A stretch of DNA of 5,368 nt, taken from contig JAACEU010000051.1 of NCBI GenBank assembly GCA_011682355.1, forward strand, positions 1 to 5,368, written 5' to 3'. Below are positions 1 to 5,368 of this stretch, in pieces. Below the pieces are notes generated by a model. It saw only the letters and a list, made by a program, of their open reading frames with translations. It made no database searches and was not told where the DNA came from. Source of the stretch: Nitrospirota bacterium. GTDB lineage: Bacteria; Patescibacteriota; Gracilibacteria; UBA1369; LOWO2-01-FULL-3. Made by a program: the position numbers and the translations under genes. Positions within the stretch are counted from its first letter, which is position 1, and each line of letters starts with the position of its first letter.

Positions 1-42
1 TTACAGCTTGGATATTTAGAACGAGATTATTCCGTTTTGGTT

Positions 43-315
43 TCAGTGTTGTATTTCGAAAGAATCGAAATCGTCGACGGGTTCGCACCATATTACTTCG
101 ACATGGTCAACTTCTGCTGAGGGCGAACCCTCGTGACACCAAACTATAAAGTCTTCGATTTGGTGTTTTTCGCCTTGTACACGGGCAATAACGCTTCCGT
201 CGGCTATATTTTCCGCGAAGCCTTTGAGCCCCAATTCGACGGCTTTTTTTTGTGCGTTATCTCGGAAAAAGACTCCCTGGACTCTGCCTGTGATTTTGAG
301 CAAAGCTTCTTCCAT
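43..315 (-). CDS. acyP: Acylphosphatase
   Basis: A small cytosolic enzyme of 90 residues, the usual length of the family, which hydrolyses acyl phosphates such as acetyl phosphate or carbamoyl phosphate. The signature is clear: the phosphate-binding loop G10-R-V-Q-G-V-F-F-R18 supplies the catalytic arginine (R18), and N36 in the following F-A-E-N-I-A-D-G segment is the catalytic asparagine. The 18-residue spacing equals that of the human enzyme (R23 and N41). The C-terminus F-E-I-Q-H matches the usual final beta strand, so the TGA stop is a true end; a second in-frame stop (TAA) lies at 16-18. The ATG at 313-315 is chosen because the conserved loop follows at the normal distance. It lies 12 bases after the cyclophilin stop, so the two are probably co-transcribed. 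No Shine-Dalgarno motif precedes it. The physiological substrate cannot be told from sequence. Confidence 0.95.
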   Translation of the reverse strand: MEEALLKITGRVQGVFFRDNAQKKAVELGLKGFAENIADGSVIARVQGEKHQIEDFIVWCHEGSPSAEVDHVEVIWCEPVDDFDSFEIQH

Positions 316-327
316 TTGGCCATATTA

Positions 328-960
328 TTAGAATGTCTCGACTGTAACTTCTTCGAGAACAACGTCTTCCAGTGGCTTGTCCATGCCGTCTTTCTCGACG
401 TCTGCCATTTTTTCGACAACATCCATTCCTTCGTATACATATCCGAAAATGGCGTGTACTCCATTTAGCCATGGAGTTCCCTCCATCGCCTGGACAATGA
501 AGAATTGGCTTCCACCTGTGTTTGGACCCGCATTAGCCATGGAGACGGTTCCGTATTTGTGCTCCAGCCCTTCTCCGAATTCATCTTTTATGGTCGTTCC
601 CTGTCCTTTGTAGCTGTATCCTCCTGTTCCGTTTCTGTTTTCGAAGTCACCACCTTGGATCATGAAATTATCGATGATTCTGTGGAAAATTGTACCGTTG
701 TATTTGCCTTCTTTGCTTAATTCGATGAAGTTTTTTGCTGTTTCCGGAGCCTGTTCTGTGTAGAGGAGCATGCGTATTTCTCCCAGGTTTGTTTTTAATA
801 TTGCGATTGTATCACCGCTATCTGGTGCTAATTTCATTTCTGTTTGGGTTAATGGTTTGTCTTCCGGTTTGTCCTCTTGCTCTAAATCCGTTTTTTGGGT
901 GCATCCGAAACTGAATAGAACTGTGAAGATTAGGGTTGAGGTAAGTAGTGCTTTTTTCAT
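328..960 (-). CDS. Lipoprotein cyclophilin-type peptidyl-prolyl cis-trans isomerase
   Basis: A 210-residue cyclophilin that isomerises X-Pro bonds, probably on the outer face of the membrane. Residues 1-19 form a signal peptide (M-K-K, then a hydrophobic stretch) ending at C20, a likely lipid-modified cysteine, although the lipobox S-F-G-C is not ideal. A Glu/Asp/Gln/Pro-rich linker (about 22-48) leads into the catalytic domain (about 50-208). Active-site residues match human CypA: R94 (R55), F99 (F60), M100 (M61), Q102 (Q63), N143 (N102), Q152 (Q111), F154 (F113), W164 (W121), L165 (L122) and H169 (H126), with a two-residue insertion before W164. The ATG at 958-960 is chosen over a TTG at 1012-1014 because it starts a proper signal peptide and because the TTG lies in the -35 element of the likely promoter. 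It is the first gene of a unit with acylphosphatase. No ribosome binding site is visible. Confidence 0.93.
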   Translation of the reverse strand: MKKALLTSTLIFTVLFSFGCTQKTDLEQEDKPEDKPLTQTEMKLAPDSGDTIAILKTNLGEIRMLLYTEQAPETAKNFIELSKEGKYNGTIFHRIIDNFMIQGGDFENRNGTGGYSYKGQGTTIKDEFGEGLEHKYGTVSMANAGPNTGGSQFFIVQAMEGTPWLNGVHAIFGYVYEGMDVVEKMADVEKDGMDKPLEDVVLEEVTVETF

Positions 961-975
961 AGGTTTTTGATTAGA

Positions 976-1004
976 TTGCCACGCAATTTTAGCAATGGTA
1001 GACT
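976..1004 (+). promoter_or_regulatory. Sigma70-like promoter for the holB-ricT-TPR unit
   Basis: TTGCCA (976-981; 5 of 6 to TTGACA) and TAGACT (999-1004; 4 of 6 to TATAAT) have a 17-base spacer. Transcription would start near 1011, giving a leader of about 20 bases before the holB ATG at 1032. It shares most of its length with the divergent promoter, so the two polymerases could not bind together. The weak -10 makes this less certain than the opposing one. Confidence 0.42.
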
Positions 1005-1014
1005 TGTTCGGCAA
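986..1014 (-). promoter_or_regulatory. Sigma70-like promoter for the cyclophilin-acylphosphatase unit
   Basis: Read on the minus strand, TTGCCG (1009-1014; 4 of 6 to TTGACA) and TAAAAT (986-991; 5 of 6 to TATAAT) are separated by exactly 17 bases. Transcription would begin near 978-980, giving a leader of about 20 bases before the ATG at 960. It overlaps the opposing promoter at 976-1004. Predicted by eye only. Confidence 0.55.
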
Positions 1015-1031
1015 TACCTAATGGGCACAAA

Positions 1032-1934
1032 ATGAAATATAATTGGTCAATTATTGGTCACGAAAAGCAATTGAAGCAGATTGAGCTGGATATTGAATCC
1101 GGAAATTTGGCGCATGCTTATCTTTTGGCGGGGCCGAACAGTGTGGGGAAGCATACCGTGAGCAGAAAAATTGCCGGAATTTTGCAGTGTGAAAATAATT
1201 TTTGTCATAAATGTCCAACTTGTATTCAGGTTCAGCAGGGAAGTCACATTGATACTGTTGAACTGAAGGACAACAAGGAATCGATCAAGATTGACGACGT
1301 AAGGAAGCTGGTTGAAAGGACAAATATGACCGGGCAGTCCAAATACAAGATTTTTCTTGTGCAGAGTGTGGAGCGGATGGGTATTGAGGCGGCGAATAGT
1401 TTTTTGAAAGTTTTGGAGGAACCTCCGCTCGGAACAATTTTCATATTAACTACAAACAATATTCGAGGGCTTTTGCCAACTCTTATTTCGAGAGTGCGCG
1501 TGGTCAAATTTAGCAATGTTTCTGCTCGATATCTGGAGGAAAAACTGAAAGAGCTATATCCGGATCGGGAAGCTGACACCATTCACCAAGTTAGCCTTCT
1601 TTCTCTCGGAAAAACCGGTAAAGCCATCCACTTGATGGAAAACCCCGATTCCTTAGCGGATTACAGAAAAATTTATAGTGATGTTCAGAATTTTTTGCGT
1701 TCAAAAAATCGAGTGGATCGATTTGCGTATGTTGAGGACATTGCGGCTGAGAAAAAGAGGATAGACATTTTCTTTAATATTCTGACTCACGTACTTCGCA
1801 GTAAAGTTTTGGAAGGCGACGCTGAAACGTCTAAACATATAAAAACCCTTTCAAAAATCGAGGAAGCTGGTATGTTTTTGAAGAAAAATGTTAATACAAG
1901 ATTGGTGTTAGAAAATTTAATGCTTAGTTTATAA
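1032..1934 (+). CDS. holB: DNA polymerase III subunit delta-prime (clamp loader)
   Basis: A 300-residue AAA+ protein of the clamp-loader complex, which with delta and tau/gamma loads the sliding clamp onto primed DNA. The order is typical: N-terminal I-I-G-H-E-K segment, Walker A-like loop G34-P-N-S-V-G-K40-H-T, zinc module with C53, C58, C61 and C64, sensor-1 region near T140-N142, and S-R-V at 153-155 (the SRC motif with arginine finger R154). The strongly conserved S-F-L-K-V-L-E-E-P-P segment lies at 123-132. Walker A has His after the lysine, and Walker B lacks the acidic pair (L-V-Q-S at 109-112), so the subunit probably does not hydrolyse ATP, as in E. coli delta-prime. Residues 165-300 are the helical collar domain. 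It is first in a three-gene unit; ricT begins 3 bases after its stop. There is no Shine-Dalgarno motif. DnaX is excluded by length and by the missing catalytic residues. Confidence 0.93.
   Translation: MKYNWSIIGHEKQLKQIELDIESGNLAHAYLLAGPNSVGKHTVSRKIAGILQCENNFCHKCPTCIQVQQGSHIDTVELKDNKESIKIDDVRKLVERTNMTGQSKYKIFLVQSVERMGIEAANSFLKVLEEPPLGTIFILTTNNIRGLLPTLISRVRVVKFSNVSARYLEEKLKELYPDREADTIHQVSLLSLGKTGKAIHLMENPDSLADYRKIYSDVQNFLRSKNRVDRFAYVEDIAAEKKRIDIFFNILTHVLRSKVLEGDAETSKHIKTLSKIEEAGMFLKKNVNTRLVLENLMLSL
1042..1060 (+). repeat. Direct repeat ATTGGTCA with 11-base period
   Basis: ATTGGTCA occurs at 1042-1049 and again at 1053-1060, in the first codons of holB. The period of about one helical turn is that of a tandem operator half-site, but the sequence is also coding, so it may be chance. 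It lies about 30 to 50 bases downstream of the predicted start of transcription. Confidence 0.35.
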
Positions 1935-1937
1935 TTT

Positions 1938-2789
1938 ATGGCAAATAAAGTAATTGGAATAGATTGCGCTTACTCTTCTTCTCTAATCGAGATTCCGGAT
2001 TCCGGGAAAGGGGGAATTGAGGTCGGGGATAAAGTTGTTTTCAAGGACGAAGAAGGGAAAGAGGAATATGGGATAATCAAATATGTTGATCAGCTTTCTG
2101 CCGATGAAGATAAGATTTTGTTTACTTCAAAAATTTTGAGGCGGGCCACCGCAAACGATTTCCAAAAGGTGGAAAGCCATTTGGAACAGACGGATAGAGC
2201 GCTTTCTGTTTGCAAGAAGCTTGTGAAGAGCTTTAATCTCGAGATGAATATTTTTCGAGTTGGATATTCGTTTGACGGGAGTAAGGTGCATTTTACTTTT
2301 ACGGCTGATGAAAGGGTGGATTTTCGTGATCTTGTGAAGGAACTTGCGCGTTCTCTGAAAAAACAAATTCATTTGAGACAGATTGGTCCGAGAGATAAGG
2401 CAAAAATTCTTGGGGGATTTGGGCGTTGTGGTCGGTCGCTTTGTTGTAATACTTTTTTGGGGAAATTGGTGAGCATAAATATGGAGATGGTTCGTGAACA
2501 AGGGTTGGAGAGCAAGGGAAGCTCAAAGTTGTCCGGAGCTTGTGGAAAGCTTCTTTGTTGTTTGAGATACGAAGTTGAAGCATATAAAGAGCTTAGAAAA
2601 AGCGTTCCCGCTGTTGGCAGTACCGTTCAGTTGAAGAAAGGCGTGGCGTCTGATAAAAGTGGTTTTGTTTTTGCAGTGGACGTGTTGAATCAAAGAATTA
2701 GAGTTCAGCCTGCAGATAAAGGGGAAGCTGTAACCATTGGACCTAAGGATATTGAAAAAGTAATAAAAAAGCCGACGACTACCAGATAA
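1938..2789 (+). CDS. ricT: PSP1 domain protein, RicT/YaaT-like
   Basis: A 283-residue cytosolic protein, close to the length of B. subtilis YaaT (RicT). The PSP1 core includes L-R-Q-I-G-P-R-D at 146-153 and two copies of a C-X4-C-C motif: C164, C169, C170 and C202, C207, C208. The linking segment S-G-A-C-G-K-L-L-C-C-L-R-Y is close to family consensus. In B. subtilis RicT joins RicA and RicF in a complex with [4Fe-4S] clusters that acts with RNase Y on mRNA processing and influences competence, sporulation and biofilm formation. The conserved cysteines support cluster binding here by inference. Residues about 227-277 look like a small beta-rich tail with a G-X-V pattern. Its place directly after holB matches the Bacillus order. 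RicA and RicF are not in the window, so the same complex is unproven. The start ATG lies 3 bases after the holB stop, without a ribosome binding site. Confidence 0.9.
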   Translation: MANKVIGIDCAYSSSLIEIPDSGKGGIEVGDKVVFKDEEGKEEYGIIKYVDQLSADEDKILFTSKILRRATANDFQKVESHLEQTDRALSVCKKLVKSFNLEMNIFRVGYSFDGSKVHFTFTADERVDFRDLVKELARSLKKQIHLRQIGPRDKAKILGGFGRCGRSLCCNTFLGKLVSINMEMVREQGLESKGSSKLSGACGKLLCCLRYEVEAYKELRKSVPAVGSTVQLKKGVASDKSGFVFAVDVLNQRIRVQPADKGEAVTIGPKDIEKVIKKPTTTR

Positions 2790-2801
2790 TAAAATTTTCC
2801 T

Positions 2802-3554
2802 ATGTGGACATATCTTGCGATATTATTAAGTCTCTTGTTGTTAGCCTCTGTGTTTGTCAGAAGGGTGTTTTTGTATTTGAAAGAAAAGAAATCTCCACAA
2901 GAAGAGGTTCTTGCCAAAGTTGAGAAAGAAGAGGAAGTTTTTGTTGAAAAGGCAAAAAAACTTTCAAAAAGCGAGTCCGAAGAAGTTGAAGAGCTAAACG
3001 AAAAAGCAGAATCTGCGTTGAAGGTGGGGAAAGAGGACGAAGCTATTAAGTATTTCGTGCAGGCTTTGGCTCTCGATGAATTGCACGTTGAGACTCAACA
3101 CAAACTGGCAATGCTCTACATGAAAAAAGAGATGTTTAGTGCCGCGGCGGCACTGTTTAAGAGTTTGGGTGATATTACCAAAGAGGCGGTTCATTATAGT
3201 CATCAAGGGCTGGCACTGTATAAACAAAACTTGTTTGAAGAGGCAAAAGTCGCGTATCAAAAAGCTGTTGATTTGGATCCGTCTCGTCCACAAAGATTTG
3301 TGAGCTTGGCTCAAGTTTATAGATCGTTGGGGCAAATAAACAACGCTGTTGTGGCTTTGGGAAAGGCCGTTGATATGGATCGGGAAAATTCGGAGCTTTT
3401 GTTTTTGCTGATTGACCTTCAGGCTGAACTGGGAAACCACAATGAGGCCTTGGAGATAGTCGGTAAGGTTTTGGAATTGAATCCGAATGATGAGGAAGCC
3501 AAAAGTTATATAAAAACTTTGAAAGCGGCTAGGAAGCAGGCAGAGGAAGAATAA
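2802..3554 (+). CDS. Membrane-anchored tetratricopeptide repeat protein
   Basis: A 250-residue protein of unknown specific role. Residues 3-19 are a hydrophobic membrane segment starting immediately after the initiator, followed by R-R, so the C-terminal part is probably cytoplasmic. Residues 27-66 are a highly charged, Glu/Lys-rich stretch that is probably helical or coiled coil. Five TPR-like units follow at about 62-95, 96-128 (degenerate), 129-162, 163-196 and 197-230, with typical ends such as A-V-D-L-D-P at 155-160 and V-L-E-L-N-P at 223-228. TPR arrays bind partner proteins, so a scaffold or assembly role at the membrane is a reasonable inference. It is the last gene of the holB unit, 12 bases after ricT. 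A TAAAAT hexamer at 2790-2795 precedes the ATG; no Shine-Dalgarno motif is present. It may be related to LapB/YciM-like anchored TPR proteins, but it is shorter and lacks the C-terminal rubredoxin-type metal module. Confidence 0.85.
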   Translation: MWTYLAILLSLLLLASVFVRRVFLYLKEKKSPQEEVLAKVEKEEEVFVEKAKKLSKSESEEVEELNEKAESALKVGKEDEAIKYFVQALALDELHVETQHKLAMLYMKKEMFSAAAALFKSLGDITKEAVHYSHQGLALYKQNLFEEAKVAYQKAVDLDPSRPQRFVSLAQVYRSLGQINNAVVALGKAVDMDRENSELLFLLIDLQAELGNHNEALEIVGKVLELNPNDEEAKSYIKTLKAARKQAEEE

Positions 3555-3563
3555 AATTTATTC
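3549..3563. repeat. Perfect palindrome spanning two convergent stop codons
   Basis: GAATAAA (3549-3555), one central A, then TTTATTC (3557-3563) form 7-base inverted arms. The TAA of the TPR gene (3552-3554) and the TAA of the VanW gene (3558-3560, minus strand) lie symmetrically in the arms. It is too AT-rich and too tight at the centre to be a strong hairpin terminator. Part of the symmetry follows from two facing TAA codons, so a function is uncertain. Confidence 0.6.
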
Positions 3564-5351
3564 CATTCTGGTTCCTACGAGGATTTTTGCCGAAGTGGCC
3601 CGGTAGTGCGTTTTTATTTCTTCGGTAATTAGCTCTCCGTCTCCTTTTGTTACATACCTATACCAGAGGACGTTGAAGCCGGTGTGAGCTTTTTCCACCT
3701 GCTTTGTTGTCCCGTCCAGCATTGCATCTGTTTCTATGTAAATAGTTGGTCCTGATCCGTGGTAATTAGAAGTGTATGGCCCTTCCATTTCGACCGTTCT
3801 CCCGTCGTCTGTTCCGTAGAAAACGAAGTAGAGTTCGTAGTCGTCTTGAACGTATGCCTGGATGAGAATGTAATTTTCTGTATCGTTTTTGAATTTGAGG
3901 TCTGCTCCTCCCAGATAGATCGTCGCGTCCATTCCGTCACCCATTACTTGTGAATAATACGAAACTGCATATGAATGTTCGTGTCTTTCGGTGACCGGTA
4001 GGCCTGAGAGAAGTATTGCTCGGTACATGGTTGTAGATACCTGACAAACCCCTCCTCCGTATTCGGGAACTGTGCCTTCCGGCTTTATTACCAGTTCTTT
4101 TCGGTATCCCGTTGTTCCGTCGACTGCACCGAGGTTGTCATTGAATGAGAATTCTTCTCCCGGTGCCACCAGTGTTCCGTTGTGCTTTGCCGCCGCGGTT
4201 TTGATGTTGTGAACTCTGTTTGCGGGAGATCCGTAATACGAAGAATGCCCAATGCCTATTCTTTCCACTATCCCGAGCACTTGCAGTTCTTCTGAAATGT
4301 TAACTTCCGGCTCTGTCTCAAGGACGGGGATCGGGACCTGCGTGATACGGTTTTCCACCGCCAGTTCGATTGCTTTTTTCAGGTCGTCTCGTTGAATCTC
4401 CAGACCGTTGTTTCCTTTTCCTTCGACCACTACTTCTTCGTTTTCGTCAAAATAGATGTTTACCGGATCCGGTGGCCTGTCCAACCATTTTGAGATTTCT
4501 TCGTCCACGAATACGTTCAAGGCCTCTTGGTCGATTTCCAGAACGATTTTCTTTTCTATTTCTCCCGTTAACAGGCTTGCGAGGTCTACCTCCTCTTTTT
4601 CTACAAATGTGACCCAGTCCATGTGGTCAATAAGCCTTATGTACCAGTCGTCGCTGTAGACCGGATCCAGAAGTGCAAATTCGAACTCCAACATCTCCTG
4701 AATTTCCGGAACTTGCTCTTCCAGCATTTCTTTTGTGATTTCCGGCTCCTTGTCTTCGAGCTCAACTGTGATTTCTTCCGGGACCAGTTGTTTTGCCGAT
4801 TTCTTTAAGCTGGTTATTATTTCGTCTTCTTTTAAGATTTTTCCGGCTGTTCCCTCTTCTACCAAGACCGTTCCGTTTTCTATGTAGAGACCGGCTTCTT
4901 TTGGGGCTATGTCGGAAAGCTCAAACGTTTCCTCCACTGTTGCTATTAGTTTTTTGTGATCTATTTTCGTGAGAACATTTATCGTTGTCGGCTCTTGGTC
5001 TTTTTGCCAAAAAAGCTCGAGGACCGAGACTTTTGTAGCGTCTGTTTCTTTTATCACCTGGATTGTTTCGTCTACCAGAATATCGACTCCGAGCTCTTCC
5101 GGTGTTAGCTTTGCTGTTTTGTCTCCGAGAGTGATTTCCAGTTCTGTAGCAACGTAATCTTTTCTTGCCTGTTCGAGAATCGACGTTGCTTCTTGCGGCG
5201 TTTTATACGAAACGTCTATTCCGGAAATTGCGGTCCCCGGGGAAAATTTCCCGTGAACGGAATATTTCAGCAGAAAAATTCCTGCTGTCAGAACGAGTCC
5301 TATGCTTAAGCCGATTCCTATAGATACGGCTGTCTTTTTGAATTTAAACAT
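3558..5351 (-). CDS. VanW family protein with peptidoglycan-binding-like repeats
   Basis: A 597-residue, probably surface-exposed wall-associated protein. The N-terminus (F-K-F-K-K, then a hydrophobic segment at about 7-29) is an uncleaved anchor or signal that places the rest outside. Two putative peptidoglycan-binding (YoaR-like, PF12229-type) units follow: the first opens with I-S-G-I-D-V-S at about 42-48 and ends with a G-T-V-L-V-E-E-G pattern near 160, the second ends with the similar V-V-V-E-G-K-G pattern near 310. The VanW domain covers about 360-500, with the hallmark G-G-G-V-C436-Q-V-S-T and a preceding F-S-F-N-D motif. The last 55 residues resemble a G5-type beta module ending in I-L-V-G-T. 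VanW was first seen in vancomycin-resistance clusters, but its biochemical role is unknown and it does not by itself show resistance. The acidic ectodomain is notable. AAGGA lies 12 bases before the ATG, which is far for a ribosome binding site. The gene stands alone, converging on the TPR gene. Confidence 0.92.
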   Translation of the reverse strand: MFKFKKTAVSIGIGLSIGLVLTAGIFLLKYSVHGKFSPGTAISGIDVSYKTPQEATSILEQARKDYVATELEITLGDKTAKLTPEELGVDILVDETIQVIKETDATKVSVLELFWQKDQEPTTINVLTKIDHKKLIATVEETFELSDIAPKEAGLYIENGTVLVEEGTAGKILKEDEIITSLKKSAKQLVPEEITVELEDKEPEITKEMLEEQVPEIQEMLEFEFALLDPVYSDDWYIRLIDHMDWVTFVEKEEVDLASLLTGEIEKKIVLEIDQEALNVFVDEEISKWLDRPPDPVNIYFDENEEVVVEGKGNNGLEIQRDDLKKAIELAVENRITQVPIPVLETEPEVNISEELQVLGIVERIGIGHSSYYGSPANRVHNIKTAAAKHNGTLVAPGEEFSFNDNLGAVDGTTGYRKELVIKPEGTVPEYGGGVCQVSTTMYRAILLSGLPVTERHEHSYAVSYYSQVMGDGMDATIYLGGADLKFKNDTENYILIQAYVQDDYELYFVFYGTDDGRTVEMEGPYTSNYHGSGPTIYIETDAMLDGTTKQVEKAHTGFNVLWYRYVTKGDGELITEEIKTHYRATSAKILVGTRME

Positions 5352-5363
5352 GTTCGTGTGGGA

Positions 5364-5368
5364 TCCTT
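5364..5368 (-). promoter_or_regulatory. Possible distant ribosome binding site for the VanW gene
   Basis: On the minus strand AAGGA ends 12 bases before the ATG at 5349-5351. It is the only Shine-Dalgarno-like motif before any of the six genes, but the spacing is longer than usual. The promoter of this gene would lie beyond the end of the window. Confidence 0.25.

Noticed and set aside
1..42. Possible terminator or further gene after acylphosphatase
   Set aside because: I see no inverted repeat with a T-run, and the minus-strand frames here have early stops; the edge is too short to judge.
321..323. ATG 10 bases before the acylphosphatase start, in another frame
   Set aside because: The frame it opens overlaps acylphosphatase and has no recognisable protein; the 313-315 ATG gives the full acylphosphatase.
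204..472. Other minus-strand frames overlapping the cyclophilin and acylphosphatase
   Set aside because: They overlap two confidently identified genes in another frame and show no family motif.
961..1014. Longer cyclophilin start at a TTG (1012-1014), adding 18 residues
   Set aside because: The extension precedes an evident signal peptide beginning M-K-K, and the TTG forms part of the predicted -35 element, upstream of the predicted transcription start.
1021..1035. Four-codon reading frame (M-G-T-K) whose TGA overlaps the holB ATG
   Set aside because: It has an ATGA-type overlap suggestive of coupling, but such short frames arise easily by chance and nothing else supports translation.
3573..3588. 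Hairpin TCCT-ACG-AGGA followed by TTTTT, like a terminator for the TPR transcript
   Set aside because: The stem is only 4 base pairs, and the site lies inside the VanW coding sequence; too weak to call.
4370..4612. Plus-strand reading frames across the VanW gene
   Set aside because: They are antisense to a well-supported coding region, have Arg/Leu/Phe-rich composition typical of shadow frames and show no recognisable domain.

Overview
This window looks like ordinary chromosomal DNA from a bacterium with moderate, slightly AT-leaning base composition. It is gene-dense and carries six complete protein genes. I see no tRNA, rRNA, CRISPR array, insertion sequence or phage gene. The gene set is a DNA polymerase III delta-prime subunit next to a RicT/YaaT-like PSP1 protein, a large VanW/peptidoglycan-binding surface protein and a lipoprotein cyclophilin. 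It fits a Gram-positive-like lineage or a Patescibacteria/CPR-type genome (for example a Peregrinibacteria-like lineage). The lineage is an inference at low confidence: the holB-ricT pairing is classic for Firmicutes, while the near absence of Shine-Dalgarno motifs argues against a typical Firmicute. No gene contains an in-frame TGA, so the UGA=Gly code of Gracilibacteria/Absconditabacteria is not in use.

Layout. Positions 43-960, minus strand: a two-gene unit with a lipoprotein cyclophilin-type peptidyl-prolyl isomerase first and an acylphosphatase 12 bases downstream. Positions 961-1031: a compact divergent intergenic region with one sigma70-like promoter for each direction, the two overlapping each other. 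Positions 1032-3554, plus strand: a tight three-gene unit, holB (delta-prime) - ricT/PSP1 - membrane-anchored TPR protein, with gaps of 3 and 12 bases. Positions 3558-5351, minus strand: a large membrane-anchored VanW-family protein that converges on the TPR gene with only 3 bases between the stop codons. Positions 1-42 and 5352-5368 are the non-coding edges. No stretch over 300 bases lacks a gene.

How the genes relate. Delta-prime is part of the replicative clamp loader. RicT-like PSP1 proteins are, in Bacillus subtilis, part of the Fe-S RicA-RicF-RicT complex that affects mRNA maturation and development. The TPR protein occupies the slot taken by yabA in the Bacillus order and may be a membrane scaffold. 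The cyclophilin and VanW proteins act outside the membrane on folding and the cell wall, respectively. I found no convincing new defence or mobile system. The main points of interest are the overlapping divergent promoters with small repeats, the lack of ribosome binding sites, the perfect palindrome joining the two convergent stop codons, and the membrane TPR gene attached to holB-ricT.
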